Assembly (NCBI RefSeq): GCF_001429025.1
Contig: NZ_LMHT01000011.1
Coordinates: forward strand, 208,873 to 250,492
DNA length: 41,620 nucleotides
Direction: 5' to 3'
DNA from: Phenylobacterium sp. Root700
GTDB taxonomy: Bacteria; Pseudomonadota; Alphaproteobacteria; Caulobacterales; Caulobacteraceae
Positions within the stretch are counted from its first letter, which is position 1. Every line of letters begins with the position of its first letter. Of this stretch, positions 18,583-26,577 are shown piece after piece. The notes under the pieces were generated by a model. It did not search any database, was not told the DNA's origin, and saw only the letters and a program-made list of their open reading frames with translations. Position numbers and translations under genes: made by a program.

Positions 18583-19728
18583 ATGGATTTCAGCTTCACC
18601 GAAGAACAGTCGATGCTGCGCGATACGGTCGCGAGCTATCTGGCCGACCACTACAGCTTCGAACAGCGCCGTGACGCGCTGAAGGCCGAACCGGGCTGGC
18701 GCCCGGCGGTCTGGAAGGCCTTCGCCGAAGAGCTCGGCATCCTCGGCGCGCCGTTCTCCGAAGAGCTTGGCGGCCTCGGCGGCGGCTCGACCGACAACAT
18801 GGTCATCATGGAAGAGCTGGGCAAATCCCTGGTGGTCGAGCCCTATCTCGGCACCGTGGTGATCGGCGGCGGCTTCCTGAAGCACTCCGGCTACGCCGGC
18901 GCGGCCGACATGATCGCCAGCATCATCGGCGGCGAGACGATCATCGCCTTCGCCTACGCCGAACCGCAGGCCCGCTACACCTGGCAGGACCTGAAGACCA
19001 CGGCCAAGAAGGACGGCGCGGGCTATGTGCTGAACGGCCAGAAGGCGGTCGTCATCGGCGCGCCCTACGCCACGCACCTGATCGTCACCGCCCGCACCGG
19101 CGGCGCTCAGCGCGACGCCGGGGGCGTCTCGGTGTTCATCGTGCCGAAGAGCGCCAAGGGCGTGACCACCCGCGACTATCCGACGGTCGACGGCTTCCGC
19201 GCTTCGGAAGTGACCTTCGAGAACGTCGCCCTGGGCGCCGACGCCCTGATCGGCGCGGAGGGCGCGGCCCTGCCGCTGGTCGAGAAGGTGATCGACGAAG
19301 CCATCGTCGCCACCTGCGCCGAAGCCTGCGGCGTGTTCCGCCGCCTGCATGAAGGCACGCTGGAATACACCAAGCAGCGCAAGCAGTTCGGTCAGCCCAT
19401 CAGCCAGTTCCAGGTGCTGCAGCACCGGATGGTGGACATGTTCATCCAGCTCGAGCAGTCGATCTCGATGACCTATATGGCCGACATCAAGCTGAACGAC
19501 AGCGACGCCGAACGGGCCAAGGGCGCCTCGGCGGCCAAGGTCCAGATCGGCAAGGCGGCCAAGTTCATCGGCCAGAACGCCATCCAGCTGCACGGCGGCA
19601 TGGGCATGACCGACGAAATGGCCATCGGCCACTACTTCAAGCGCTCCACGATGATCGAGAGCGCCTTCGGCTCCACCGATCACCACCTGGCCCGCTACGA
19701 AGGCCTCAGCCTCGGCAAGGTGGCCTAA
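18583..19728 (+). CDS. acyl-CoA dehydrogenase, small (PimD-like) subunit
   Basis: A 381-residue acyl-CoA dehydrogenase-fold protein starting MDFSFTEEQSMLRDTV. The middle has FAYAEPQARY in place of the usual TEPxxGSD signature, and GYVLNGQKAVVIGAPYATHL. The C-terminal domain has TKQRKQFGQPISQFQVLQHRMVDM (cited for position) and IQLHGGMGMTDEM, which bind FAD and the partner subunit. These departures are typical of the smaller partner in heteromeric enzymes such as pimeloyl-CoA dehydrogenase. It follows the large subunit in an operon and ends at a strong terminator. Confidence 0.87.
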   Translation: MDFSFTEEQSMLRDTVASYLADHYSFEQRRDALKAEPGWRPAVWKAFAEELGILGAPFSEELGGLGGGSTDNMVIMEELGKSLVVEPYLGTVVIGGGFLKHSGYAGAADMIASIIGGETIIAFAYAEPQARYTWQDLKTTAKKDGAGYVLNGQKAVVIGAPYATHLIVTARTGGAQRDAGGVSVFIVPKSAKGVTTRDYPTVDGFRASEVTFENVALGADALIGAEGAALPLVEKVIDEAIVATCAEACGVFRRLHEGTLEYTKQRKQFGQPISQFQVLQHRMVDMFIQLEQSISMTYMADIKLNDSDAERAKGASAAKVQIGKAAKFIGQNAIQLHGGMGMTDEMAIGHYFKRSTMIESAFGSTDHHLARYEGLSLGKVA

Positions 19729-19741
19729 GCACTAGAACGCA

Positions 19742-19759
19742 TCCCGGCGAAAGCCGGGA
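19742..19759. repeat. REP-like palindrome with GAAA loop (single copy)
   Basis: TCCCGGC-GAAA-GCCGGGA is a perfect 7-base stem around a GNRA-type tetraloop, just after the acyl-CoA dehydrogenase stop. The same 18-base core occurs twice more in this window, inside the inverted pair at 24851-24977, so it is a dispersed intergenic repeat. Confidence 0.75.
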
Positions 19760-19765
19760 CCTAGG

Positions 19766-19797
19766 CGGCGCTCCGGCTTGCTGGAGCGCCGTTTTTT
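19766..19797 (+). terminator. intrinsic terminator after the acyl-CoA dehydrogenase operon
   Basis: CGGCGCTCC and GGAGCGCCG form a perfect 9-base stem around an 8-base loop, followed by six T. It closes the two-gene acyl-CoA dehydrogenase operon. Confidence 0.9.
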
Positions 19798-19941
19798 ATG
19801 GGCCATTCAGCTGGCTTTCGCCGAGGTCGGCGGGTGAGGGGCGATCTGTGCCGCTTAGTCACAAGTGATTGTCTGACTGCGCCTCTAATTCCCAGGCCGG
19901 GTCGCCGCTATCTCCATGCCTCAGCGGCAAGGAGAGCCACC

Positions 19942-20976
19942 ATGGAATACAGAACCCTCGGCAAGTCGGGTCTCAAGGTCCCGGCCTTGAGCTTCGGCGC
20001 CGGCACCTTTGGCGGGCAGGGACCGCTGTTCAGCGCCTGGGGCGACACCGACGCCGCCCAGGCGCGCAGGCTGATCGAGATCTGCCTGGAGGCGGGTGTG
20101 AACCTGTTCGACACCGCCGACGTCTATTCGAACGGCGCCTCGGAGGACGTGCTGGGCGAGGCGCTGCAGGGGCTGCGCGACCAGGCGCTGATCTCGACCA
20201 AGCTTGGCCTGCCGATGGGCGATGGCCCGCTGGACGCCGGGACCTCGCGGCTGCGGCTGGTCCGCGGCGTCGAGGCGGCGCTGAAGCGCCTGCGCACCGA
20301 CAGGATCGACCTCTTACAACTCCACGCCTTCGACGCCGCGACCCCGGTCGAGGAGACGTTGTCGGCGCTCGACGACCTCGTGAGCGCGGGCAAGGTGCTC
20401 TATGTCGGCGCCTCGAATTTCTCGGGCTGGCAATTGATGAAGTCGCTGGCCGCCGCCGACCGCCACGGCTGGCCGCGCTATGTCGCCAACCAGGCCTATT
20501 ATTCGCTGGTCGGCCGCGACTACGAGTGGGACCTGATGCCGCTCGGCCTCGACCAGGGCGTCGGCGCGATGGTCTGGAGCCCGCTGGGCTGGGGCCGGTT
20601 GACCGGCAAGATCCGCCGCGGCCAGCCGCTGCCCGAGAGCAGCCGCCTGCACGAGACCGCCGACTTCGGCCCGCCAGTCGATGACGAGCGGCTCTACCAG
20701 GTGGTGGAGGCGCTCGACGTCATCGCCGCCGAGACCGGCAAGACCCTGCCGCAGATCGCCATCAACTGGCTGCTGCGCCGACCAACCGTGTCCAGCGTCA
20801 TCATCGGCGCGCGTAACGAGACACAGCTTCGCGACAATCTGGGCGCGGTCGGCTGGGCGCTGAGCCCTGACCAGATCGCGCGCCTGGACGCCGCCAGCGC
20901 GGTGACGCCGAGCTATCCTCACTATCCCTACTGGCGCGAGGGCGGCTTCAAGGCGGTCAATCCGCCGCCGGTCTGA
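19942..20976 (+). CDS. aldo/keto reductase
   Basis: A 344-residue aldo/keto reductase. The ATG at 19942 has GGAGAG just upstream; the frame opens at 19798, but that extension is unlike the family. The catalytic tetrad is complete: D57 and Y62 in FDTADVYSNG, K87 in STKLG and H129 in LLQLHAFD. SSVIIGARNETQLRDNLGAVGW near the end is the NADPH-binding signature. It reduces carbonyls with NADPH in the cytoplasm. The sequence resembles the YajO/Tas-type subfamily in length and C-terminus. The physiological substrate is unknown. A VOC-family gene follows 84 bases later and may be co-transcribed. Confidence 0.9.
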   Translation: MEYRTLGKSGLKVPALSFGAGTFGGQGPLFSAWGDTDAAQARRLIEICLEAGVNLFDTADVYSNGASEDVLGEALQGLRDQALISTKLGLPMGDGPLDAGTSRLRLVRGVEAALKRLRTDRIDLLQLHAFDAATPVEETLSALDDLVSAGKVLYVGASNFSGWQLMKSLAAADRHGWPRYVANQAYYSLVGRDYEWDLMPLGLDQGVGAMVWSPLGWGRLTGKIRRGQPLPESSRLHETADFGPPVDDERLYQVVEALDVIAAETGKTLPQIAINWLLRRPTVSSVIIGARNETQLRDNLGAVGWALSPDQIARLDAASAVTPSYPHYPYWREGGFKAVNPPPV

Positions 20977-21060
20977 CGTCAAAAAATTTGCATGGGGGTG
21001 TCGGGACACGGCTGGCTGGTTCGTCCTAGGGTTCGTAAAACCCCCCGGAGGAGACCCCCC

Positions 21061-21489
21061 ATGCGAATGATCTTCGTCAACCTGCCCGTGAAGAACGTCG
21101 AGGCGTCGCGGCGCTTCTTCGGCGCCCTGGGCTTCGACTTCAATCCGCAGTTCTCGAACGAGAACACCGCCTGCATGGTCATCGAAGAGAACATCTTCGC
21201 CATGCTGCTGGAGCATGATCGCTTCAAGGATTTCATCACCGGCGAGATCAGCGACGCCACCAAGGCCACCGAGGTTCTGACCTGCCTGTCGGCCGACAGC
21301 CGCGCCCAGGTGGACGGCACCCTGGCCAAGGCGCTGGCGGCGGGCGGCAAGCCTTGGAAACCGATCCTCGACATGGGGCCGATGTACGGCTGCAGCTTCC
21401 AGGACCTCGACGGCCACGTCTGGGAACTGATGTACATGGACCAGGCGGCGATGGCCGAGATGGGTGAGGCCGCCGAGGCCAGCGCCTAG
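21061..21489 (+). CDS. VOC-family (glyoxalase/bleomycin-resistance fold) protein
   Basis: A 142-residue protein with start ATG 21061, preceded by GGAGGAG. The upstream-extended frame from 20992 is not used. MRMIFVNLPVKNVEASRRFFGALGF is a standard VOC first beta-alpha module (cited for position), and SFQDLDGHVWELMYMD is the matching second-module end, with the usual Glu metal ligand. Paralogues in this group are often annotated as lactoylglutathione lyase-like, but the reaction is not known. Translational spacing after the aldo/keto reductase gene is loose. Confidence 0.85.
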   Translation: MRMIFVNLPVKNVEASRRFFGALGFDFNPQFSNENTACMVIEENIFAMLLEHDRFKDFITGEISDATKATEVLTCLSADSRAQVDGTLAKALAAGGKPWKPILDMGPMYGCSFQDLDGHVWELMYMDQAAMAEMGEAAEASA

Positions 21490-21522
21490 AGTTTGATCGC
21501 CTAGAGGGATATTGGGTGGGGT

Positions 21523-22254
21523 GTGAACGCAGCTCACCCTCTCAGCTTTCGCAGCTATGGCGCGGACGGCGCGATGCACCGGCACGACCATGTGCAGCTG
21601 GTGCTGCCGGTGATCGGCCAGCTGGAGATCGAGGTGGGCGGGCGCGGCGGCCGGTTGGACGCCGCGCGCGCCGCCTTCGTTGCGCCGGGCGCCGATCACG
21701 TGCAATCGGGCGACGGCGCCAATCGCCTGCTGGTCGTCGACTGCGCGATGGCCGACGTCGGCGAGGCGGCGGTCGAGCGCATGAGCCGCCAGGTGTTCCT
21801 GCCCATATCGCCGGTGGCGCGGCGGCTGATCGAATTTGTCGACCTGTCGGGCCGCCGCCAGCCGATGTCGGCCGCGACCGCCTGGCGCTGCACGCCGTTG
21901 TTGCTCGAGGCCTTGCTGGACACGCCCCAGGCGCCCTCGCGGCTGGAGATGCTGAAGCGGCGGATCGAGGCTGATCCCGGTCGCGATTGGTCGGTCGCCG
22001 CCATGGCCCAGGCGGCGGGGGTGAGCGCCAGCCGGCTGCACGCGCTGTTCCTCGCCGAACTGGGCCAGACGCCGGGGCAGGTGCTGACGGAGCTGCGGCT
22101 GCGCGCCGTGCAGGACGGCCTGGCCACCTCCACCGCCTCGATCGCCGAATTGGCGTTCCAGGCCGGCTATTCCGACCAGGGCGCGCTGACCCGGGCGATG
22201 CGCCGGGCCACCGGCCTCACCCCCGCCGCATACCGCAAGCGTTTCCGGCGATAG
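21523..22254 (+). CDS. AraC-family transcriptional regulator
   Basis: A 243-residue regulator. The N-terminal half is a small cupin-like sensor: MHRHDHVQLVLPVIGQLEI, then AAFVAPGADHVQ. The C-terminal half is a two-HTH AraC domain, with WSVAAMAQAAGVSASRLHALF for the first helix-turn-helix (cited for position) and IAELAFQAGYSDQGALTRAM for the second, ending GLTPAAYRKRFRR. It starts at GTG 21523, only weakly supported by GAGGGA 13 bases upstream, so the start is uncertain. It precedes a DMT-family transporter by 78 bases on the same strand, so it probably controls that transporter. Confidence 0.88.
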   Translation: MNAAHPLSFRSYGADGAMHRHDHVQLVLPVIGQLEIEVGGRGGRLDAARAAFVAPGADHVQSGDGANRLLVVDCAMADVGEAAVERMSRQVFLPISPVARRLIEFVDLSGRRQPMSAATAWRCTPLLLEALLDTPQAPSRLEMLKRRIEADPGRDWSVAAMAQAAGVSASRLHALFLAELGQTPGQVLTELRLRAVQDGLATSTASIAELAFQAGYSDQGALTRAMRRATGLTPAAYRKRFRR

Positions 22255-22332
22255 CCTGGGTCCAAGCTTAGGTAGCCTCGGCCAAGACGCGCACCTCGCA
22301 CCTCGCCACCCTGATCTCCGCAGTCAGGCGAG

Positions 22333-23277
22333 ATGAAGAGGAACGGGCAGGTGGTGCGTGGAATCGCAAACGGAGTCGCGGCGGGCGCGGCCTGGGGCCT
22401 GGTGTTCCTGGCGCCCCAGATGCTGGGCGATTTCAGCCCGTTCCAACTCTCGGCCGCGCGCTATCTCGCCTATGGCGCGGTGGCGGCGCTGCTGCTCGCC
22501 CCGCGTTGGCGCCCGCTGGCCGCACGGCTGGGGCGGGCTGAATGGATCGGCCTGGTTCGGCTGAGCCTGCTCGGCAACATCCTCTACTACGTGCTGCTGG
22601 CGAGCGCCGTGCAGTGGGCGGGCGGCGCCTCGGCCTCGCTGATCGTCGGACTGCTGCCGGTGGCGTTGAGCGTGGTCGGCGCGCGCGAGGCGGGCGCGGT
22701 GAGCTTTCGCGCCCTGGTTCCGTCGATGGCGCTGTGCTTGGCCGGGGTGGGGCTGGTGGCGTTCGAGGCGTTCCGGCTCGACACCGGGAGCGGCGATCCG
22801 GTCGTCCGGCTGTTGGGATTGGTCTGCGCGGTCGGGGCGCTGGCCGCGTGGTCGGCCTATTCGGTGGACAACGCTCGCTGGCTGGCCCGGCGGCCGGATA
22901 TCTCCGCCTACGACTGGTCGTTGCTGACTGGCGTGGTGACCGGCGCGTTGGCGCTGCTGCTGGCGATCCCGGCGTTCTGGGGCGGGGCCGGGCACGGGCC
23001 GGCGGAGTGGGCCAGGTTCTGGGGTGTCGCGACCGGGGTGGCGATCCTGGCCTCCGTGGTCGGCAACGGCCTGTGGAACCAGGCCAGCCGCCTGCTGCCC
23101 CTGACGCTCAGCGGCCAGCTGATTGTGTTCGAGACGCTGTTCGCCTTGCTCTATGGCTTCCTCTGGTCGCAGCGCTGGCCCACCGGCCTGGAGGTCCTGG
23201 CGATCGCCTGCCTGGTGGCCGGGGTGCTGTGGTGCGCCTCGCTTCATCGTGCACTGAGGGTGTCGCCGGCCTTGTAG
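22333..23277 (+). CDS. DMT-superfamily (EamA-like) transporter
   Basis: A 314-residue inner-membrane protein with about ten hydrophobic segments in two repeats, as in the drug/metabolite transporter superfamily. It begins with IANGVAAGAAWGLVFLAPQM and ends LIVFETLFALLYGFLW and LAIACLVAGVLWCASL. Substrate export is likely, with the substrate unknown. The adjacent upstream AraC-family gene is a common arrangement for such transporters, where the regulator senses the exported compound. The start is ATG 22333, with only a weak GCGAG upstream. Confidence 0.85.
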   Translation: MKRNGQVVRGIANGVAAGAAWGLVFLAPQMLGDFSPFQLSAARYLAYGAVAALLLAPRWRPLAARLGRAEWIGLVRLSLLGNILYYVLLASAVQWAGGASASLIVGLLPVALSVVGAREAGAVSFRALVPSMALCLAGVGLVAFEAFRLDTGSGDPVVRLLGLVCAVGALAAWSAYSVDNARWLARRPDISAYDWSLLTGVVTGALALLLAIPAFWGGAGHGPAEWARFWGVATGVAILASVVGNGLWNQASRLLPLTLSGQLIVFETLFALLYGFLWSQRWPTGLEVLAIACLVAGVLWCASLHRALRVSPAL

Positions 23278-23454
23278 GGGCGTAGACTATCCGCCTCTCA
23301 GGTTTTTGGTTTCAGGCGAAGTGCATCGAGGCCTGTTCGCCCGCTTCGGGGCAACCGGCTTAAGGCGGCTATCGACTCTTAGGGCCCCCTCAACCCTCAC
23401 GCCGCATGGTGATCCCGGACGCTCTTCTATGCGACTGGCCGATAGGGGGAGGTG

Positions 23455-23907
23455 ATGCGCAAGGGATTGGTCTCTCTGGACTCTCTCGTGGTCGCTAGGC
23501 CCCAGCGGTCCTGCTTTGTGAAGCTCGCATTCGCAAGCCTAGCGGTTGCCTGCGGCCTAAGTACGGTAGGATGCGCGCGCACCGCGCCTCGCGCCTGTGG
23601 CCCTGGCGCTAGCCACATCGATGCAGCCACCGCAATCCAGCGAGCCTCGACGTTTTCCCTCCGCGAGCCCCTGATGCTCAGGGAGATAGGATACTCCGCC
23701 GACAAGTTCGCCGAGGTCCTGCATAGTCCTGATTGCTGTCGCGTGGACCAACTGTCCCCGGGTGATGGATCCGCTCCCGAATGGCAGGTCGGGATCACCA
23801 CACCGGAGGTCGACCGTCCCTGGGAGATCGTCGTGATGTTGGACCTGTGCGGTGGATACCGAGCGATGAACTGGATTCAATTGCAACGAACAGCGTCTGT
23901 CTCGTGA
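23455..23907 (+). CDS. putative lipoprotein of unknown function
   Basis: About 150 residues. A hydrophobic stretch VKLAFASLAVACGLSTVGC ends in the lipobox-like STVGC, so the protein is probably lipidated on that Cys after signal peptidase II cleavage. GGGGGAGG immediately precedes GTG 23452/ATG 23455, giving a long 37-residue leader. GTG 23518 (VKLAFAS) would give a standard leader but has no ribosome site. The mature part contains PDCCRVDQLSPGD and ITTPEVDRPWEIVVMLDLCGGY. No family recognised. It stands alone, with nothing in its neighbours to suggest a role. Confidence 0.65.
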   Translation: MRKGLVSLDSLVVARPQRSCFVKLAFASLAVACGLSTVGCARTAPRACGPGASHIDAATAIQRASTFSLREPLMLREIGYSADKFAEVLHSPDCCRVDQLSPGDGSAPEWQVGITTPEVDRPWEIVVMLDLCGGYRAMNWIQLQRTASVS

Positions 23908-24037
23908 CAGTCTAGGAGCGGCCTTCGATAACCACCCGCCTCGATCACCAGGGAGCCGACGTCGGCGATGCGCTGGTGGCGGACGCAGGTCAGGGCGGCG
24001 AATTGCACCTGACTCCAGAGGCGCGCTAGATTGCGGC

Positions 24038-24508
24038 ATGACCCAGAAGCTGACCGATAGGCCCATCTCAATCGCGGCGGACCATCGCGGAGTCGCTTTG
24101 AAGGCGCGACTAAAAGCCTGGCTGCTCGCCAATGGTTACACGGTGAAGGATTGCGGGACGGACAGCGACGCCGAGCGGGTCGATGCGATGGACTACGCGC
24201 TTCAGCTGGCCGCGGAAATCAAGGCCGGCCGGTCTGACTTCGCCATCGGGATATGCGGTAGCGGGCAGATGATGGCGATAACGGCCAACCGCTTTCCCTT
24301 CATACGGGCGACACTTCTTCATGCCGCAGAAGAGACCGTCGGCGCCCGCGAACACGGTGACGCCAACATGCTGGTATTGGGCGCAGACGCCACCGACGAC
24401 GTCACGGCTGAGCACATCCTCAAGGCGTTCTTGAACACCGCCGCCGTAGGGGAGCGGTATGCCGCGCGTCGAGAACGGCTAGCTAAACTCGATATTTCTG
24501 GGTTGTAG
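24038..24508 (+). CDS. RpiB/LacAB-family sugar-phosphate isomerase
   Basis: A 156-residue protein of the ribose-5-phosphate isomerase B family. ISIAADHRGVALKARLK is the N-terminal signature. GICGSGQMMAITANRFPFIRA holds the active-site Cys region (cited for position). REHGDANMLVLGA matches the ARxHNDANVLxLG box, with Gly in place of Asn. Family members interconvert aldose and ketose phosphates, such as ribose 5-phosphate and ribulose 5-phosphate. The change from HND to HGD and the QMMAI segment mean the substrate could differ from ribose 5-phosphate. It is probably a single gene. Confidence 0.85.
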   Translation: MTQKLTDRPISIAADHRGVALKARLKAWLLANGYTVKDCGTDSDAERVDAMDYALQLAAEIKAGRSDFAIGICGSGQMMAITANRFPFIRATLLHAAEETVGAREHGDANMLVLGADATDDVTAEHILKAFLNTAAVGERYAARRERLAKLDISGL

Positions 24509-24533
24509 AGCTACGTCGGCCTGGGGGTAGGGC

Positions 24534-24812
24534 ATGGAATGGTTGGATCGGCTGTTCCGACGAGCAGCGAAATTAGCGCTGGATGGAAGCAGCTACCGGA
24601 CAGCCTGCACGCTCTACAGCGAGGATGGCGAACGCGCGGTCGAGATCCGCGAGTTCTCCAACCGCAAAACCTATCTCGTCGAAAGCGAATGGGTCGAAGG
24701 GACCACGTTCACGGACCGTCGTTCAGGCAGCATGGTCGGCCCGTTCAAATCTCCCGCGCACGCTGAACGCTTCATCACATCAACTGCGTGGTTTCGCGGC
24801 CAGACGCGCTAA
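24534..24812 (+). CDS. small protein of unknown function
   Basis: A 92-residue soluble protein without a signal peptide, starting ATG 24534 behind a G-rich weak ribosome site. It reads as a small alpha/beta domain, with CTLYSEDGERAVEIREF and KTYLVESEWVEGTTFTDR as likely strands and FKSPAHAERFITSTAWF as a final helix. No family recognised. It begins 25 bases after the isomerase gene, so the two may be co-transcribed. Confidence 0.6.
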   Translation: MEWLDRLFRRAAKLALDGSSYRTACTLYSEDGERAVEIREFSNRKTYLVESEWVEGTTFTDRRSGSMVGPFKSPAHAERFITSTAWFRGQTR

Positions 24813-24850
24813 CCCATCGCGGAGATCGGCGGCGCCGCCTTGTCACCAAC

Positions 24851-24977
24851 CCGCTCCTCCCGGCGAAAGCCGGGATCCAGATGGGGTGGCGCAGACGTGG
24901 GCTCTACCGGCTCAGAACTGATCCAGACAGCCACTGACTTATGAGATCTGGATCCCGGCTTTCGCCGGGAGGAGCGG
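24851..24977. repeat. perfect 32-base inverted repeat pair of REP-like elements
   Basis: The arms at 24851-24882 and 24946-24977 are exact reverse complements over 32 bases, separated by 63 bases. Each arm contains the smaller hairpin TCCCGGCGAAAGCCGGGA, whose core recurs at 19742-19759. The element fills most of the 179-base gap between two convergent genes (24812 and 24992). It has the form of a palindromic-repeat doublet (a BIME- or MITE-like unit). As a transcript it could also end or stabilise mRNA. No transposase is nearby. Confidence 0.85.
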
Positions 24978-24991
24978 TGTTGAATGTGGCT

Positions 24992-25570
24992 CTAGGCGGC
25001 GGCCGTGAGCCGGGCGTGTTCGGCGGCCATCTCGGCGCGGAAGCTGTCCTTTGACCACAGCCGGTAGTCGCCCTGAGTGTAGGCCTGGGCGTTGCGCCAA
25101 TAGAGGAAGGCGTTCATCGCGTTGGCGACCGAGTTGTCGCGGGTCTTGGTGACCGCGCCGGGCGAGCCCATGACGATGGAGTTCGGCGGGATGACGGTTC
25201 CTTCCTTCAGGAACGCGCCCCCGGCGACGATGGAGCCGGCGCCGACCACGCAGCCGTCCATGATGGTGGCGCCGATGCCGATCAGGCAGTTGTCGCCGAT
25301 ATCGCAGCCGTGCAGCGTGACATGGTGGGTGATCGAGCAATTGGCCCCGACAATGGTCGGCGTGCCCGATCCGACATGGACCATCACGAAGTCCTGGATG
25401 TTGGTGCGCGGGCCGATGACCACGCGCTGGCTCTCGGCGCGGACCACGACATTGCACCAGATCGAGGCCTCGGCGGCGATCTCGACCTCGCCAAAGATGC
25501 GCGCGGACGGATCGATCCAGGCCGAGCCAAGGTCGCGGACGTCGGGGCCGAGGAAGGGCGTGGCGGTCAT
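24992..25570 (-). CDS. gamma-carbonic-anhydrase-like hexapeptide-repeat protein
   Basis: A 192-residue protein of the YrdA/PaaY-like gamma-carbonic anhydrase family, starting ATG 25570; CGGAGA about eight bases upstream supports this start over the longer frame from 25600. It is built of left-handed beta-helix hexapeptide repeats (IGPRTNIQDFVMVHVG, IGDNCLIGIGATIMDG). Three His that could bind zinc are seen: one in VMVHVG and two in ITHHVTLHGC. Whether it hydrates CO2 or is an acyltransferase-like relative is unresolved. It is divergent from a DMT transporter gene, with 101 bases between. Confidence 0.85.
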   Translation of the reverse strand: MTATPFLGPDVRDLGSAWIDPSARIFGEVEIAAEASIWCNVVVRAESQRVVIGPRTNIQDFVMVHVGSGTPTIVGANCSITHHVTLHGCDIGDNCLIGIGATIMDGCVVGAGSIVAGGAFLKEGTVIPPNSIVMGSPGAVTKTRDNSVANAMNAFLYWRNAQAYTQGDYRLWSKDSFRAEMAAEHARLTAAA

Positions 25571-25671
25571 GGGGCGGTCTCCGGTGAATTGGCGGCACAC
25601 TTCTAGATTTCCCGCGCGTCAGACAAGCCTCGGGCTTGCCAAAGTCGGCGCGACCGCGCCTAACCCGAGCC

Positions 25672-26577
25672 ATGGCGTTTCGCGACTTCGCCCTCCTGGT
25701 CCTGGTCTGCCTGCTCTGGGCGACGAACAACATCGTATCCAAGTACGTGGTGGCCTATCTGCATGCGCCGCCGCTGTTCTACGCCGCCGTGCGGTTCGGC
25801 ATCGTGGCGCTGGCCGTATTCCCCTGGCTGAGGAACCCGCCGCGACCGCTCTGGCGCCTGCTGTTGATCGCGGTGTGCATGGGCGCGGGCTCGTTCGCCT
25901 TCATGTTCATGGCGCTGCGAACGGTCAGCCCGTCGTCGGCGGCCATCGTCAGCCAGCTGATGGTGCCGACCACCACTTTCCTGTCCTTCCTGATCCTGGG
26001 CGAGCGGCTGAGCCGCCGGCGACTGCTGGGCATCGGCCTGACGCTGACGGGCGCCTTGGCGGTGATGTGGGACCCGCACGGGGTGAGCATCTCGGCCGGC
26101 CTGCTGCTTGTGCTGGCGTCGGTGGGCACGGGCTCGCTGGGGGCGGTGCTGATGAAGCAGATGGACGGGGTGAAGCCGCTGCAGTTCCAGGCCTGGGTCG
26201 GGCTGGCCTCGGCGGTGGTGCTGACGGCGCTGTCGGCGGCGTTCGAGCCGGGCGCGCTGCAGGCCGGCATCGCCATCGGGTGGAAGTTCTGGCTGGCGGT
26301 GACGTTCTCGGCCCTGATCGTCTCGGTCTTCGGCCACACGGCCTATTACTGGCTGATCCAGCGGTATGAGGCGAACCTGATCTCGCCGTTGACCCTGATG
26401 ACGCCGCTGGCCACCATCGGCCTTGGCGTGGCGATCACGCATGATCCGTTCGACGCGCGGATGGCTTTCGGGGCCGCCGTGGCGCTGGCCGGGGTGCTGA
26501 TCATCGCCATGCGGCCCAACCAGATCATGCTGCTCATCTACGCCCTGCGCGGCGCGACCACTCGGAGCCCCAAGTGA
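25672..26577 (+). CDS. DMT-superfamily (EamA-domain) transporter
   Basis: A 301-residue integral membrane protein with two EamA-type repeats of five helices. The N-terminus LLVLVCLLWATNNIVSKYVV and the C-terminal LISPLTLMTPLATIGLGVAI are characteristic. ATG 25672 is chosen over the TTG at 25636, which would add a charged tail. No clear ribosome site is seen. It is the first gene of a three-gene operon: the stop overlaps the start of a cytoplasmic amidase gene as GTGA. That suggests export or uptake of an amino acid or cell-wall metabolite, but this is inference. Confidence 0.87.
   Translation: MAFRDFALLVLVCLLWATNNIVSKYVVAYLHAPPLFYAAVRFGIVALAVFPWLRNPPRPLWRLLLIAVCMGAGSFAFMFMALRTVSPSSAAIVSQLMVPTTTFLSFLILGERLSRRRLLGIGLTLTGALAVMWDPHGVSISAGLLLVLASVGTGSLGAVLMKQMDGVKPLQFQAWVGLASAVVLTALSAAFEPGALQAGIAIGWKFWLAVTFSALIVSVFGHTAYYWLIQRYEANLISPLTLMTPLATIGLGVAITHDPFDARMAFGAAVALAGVLIIAMRPNQIMLLIYALRGATTRSPK

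Noticed and set aside
20314..22041. Minus-strand open frame of 575 codons opposite the aldo/keto reductase, VOC and AraC genes
   Set aside because: Spans three well-supported genes on the other strand and has shadow composition rich in His, Arg and Gln.
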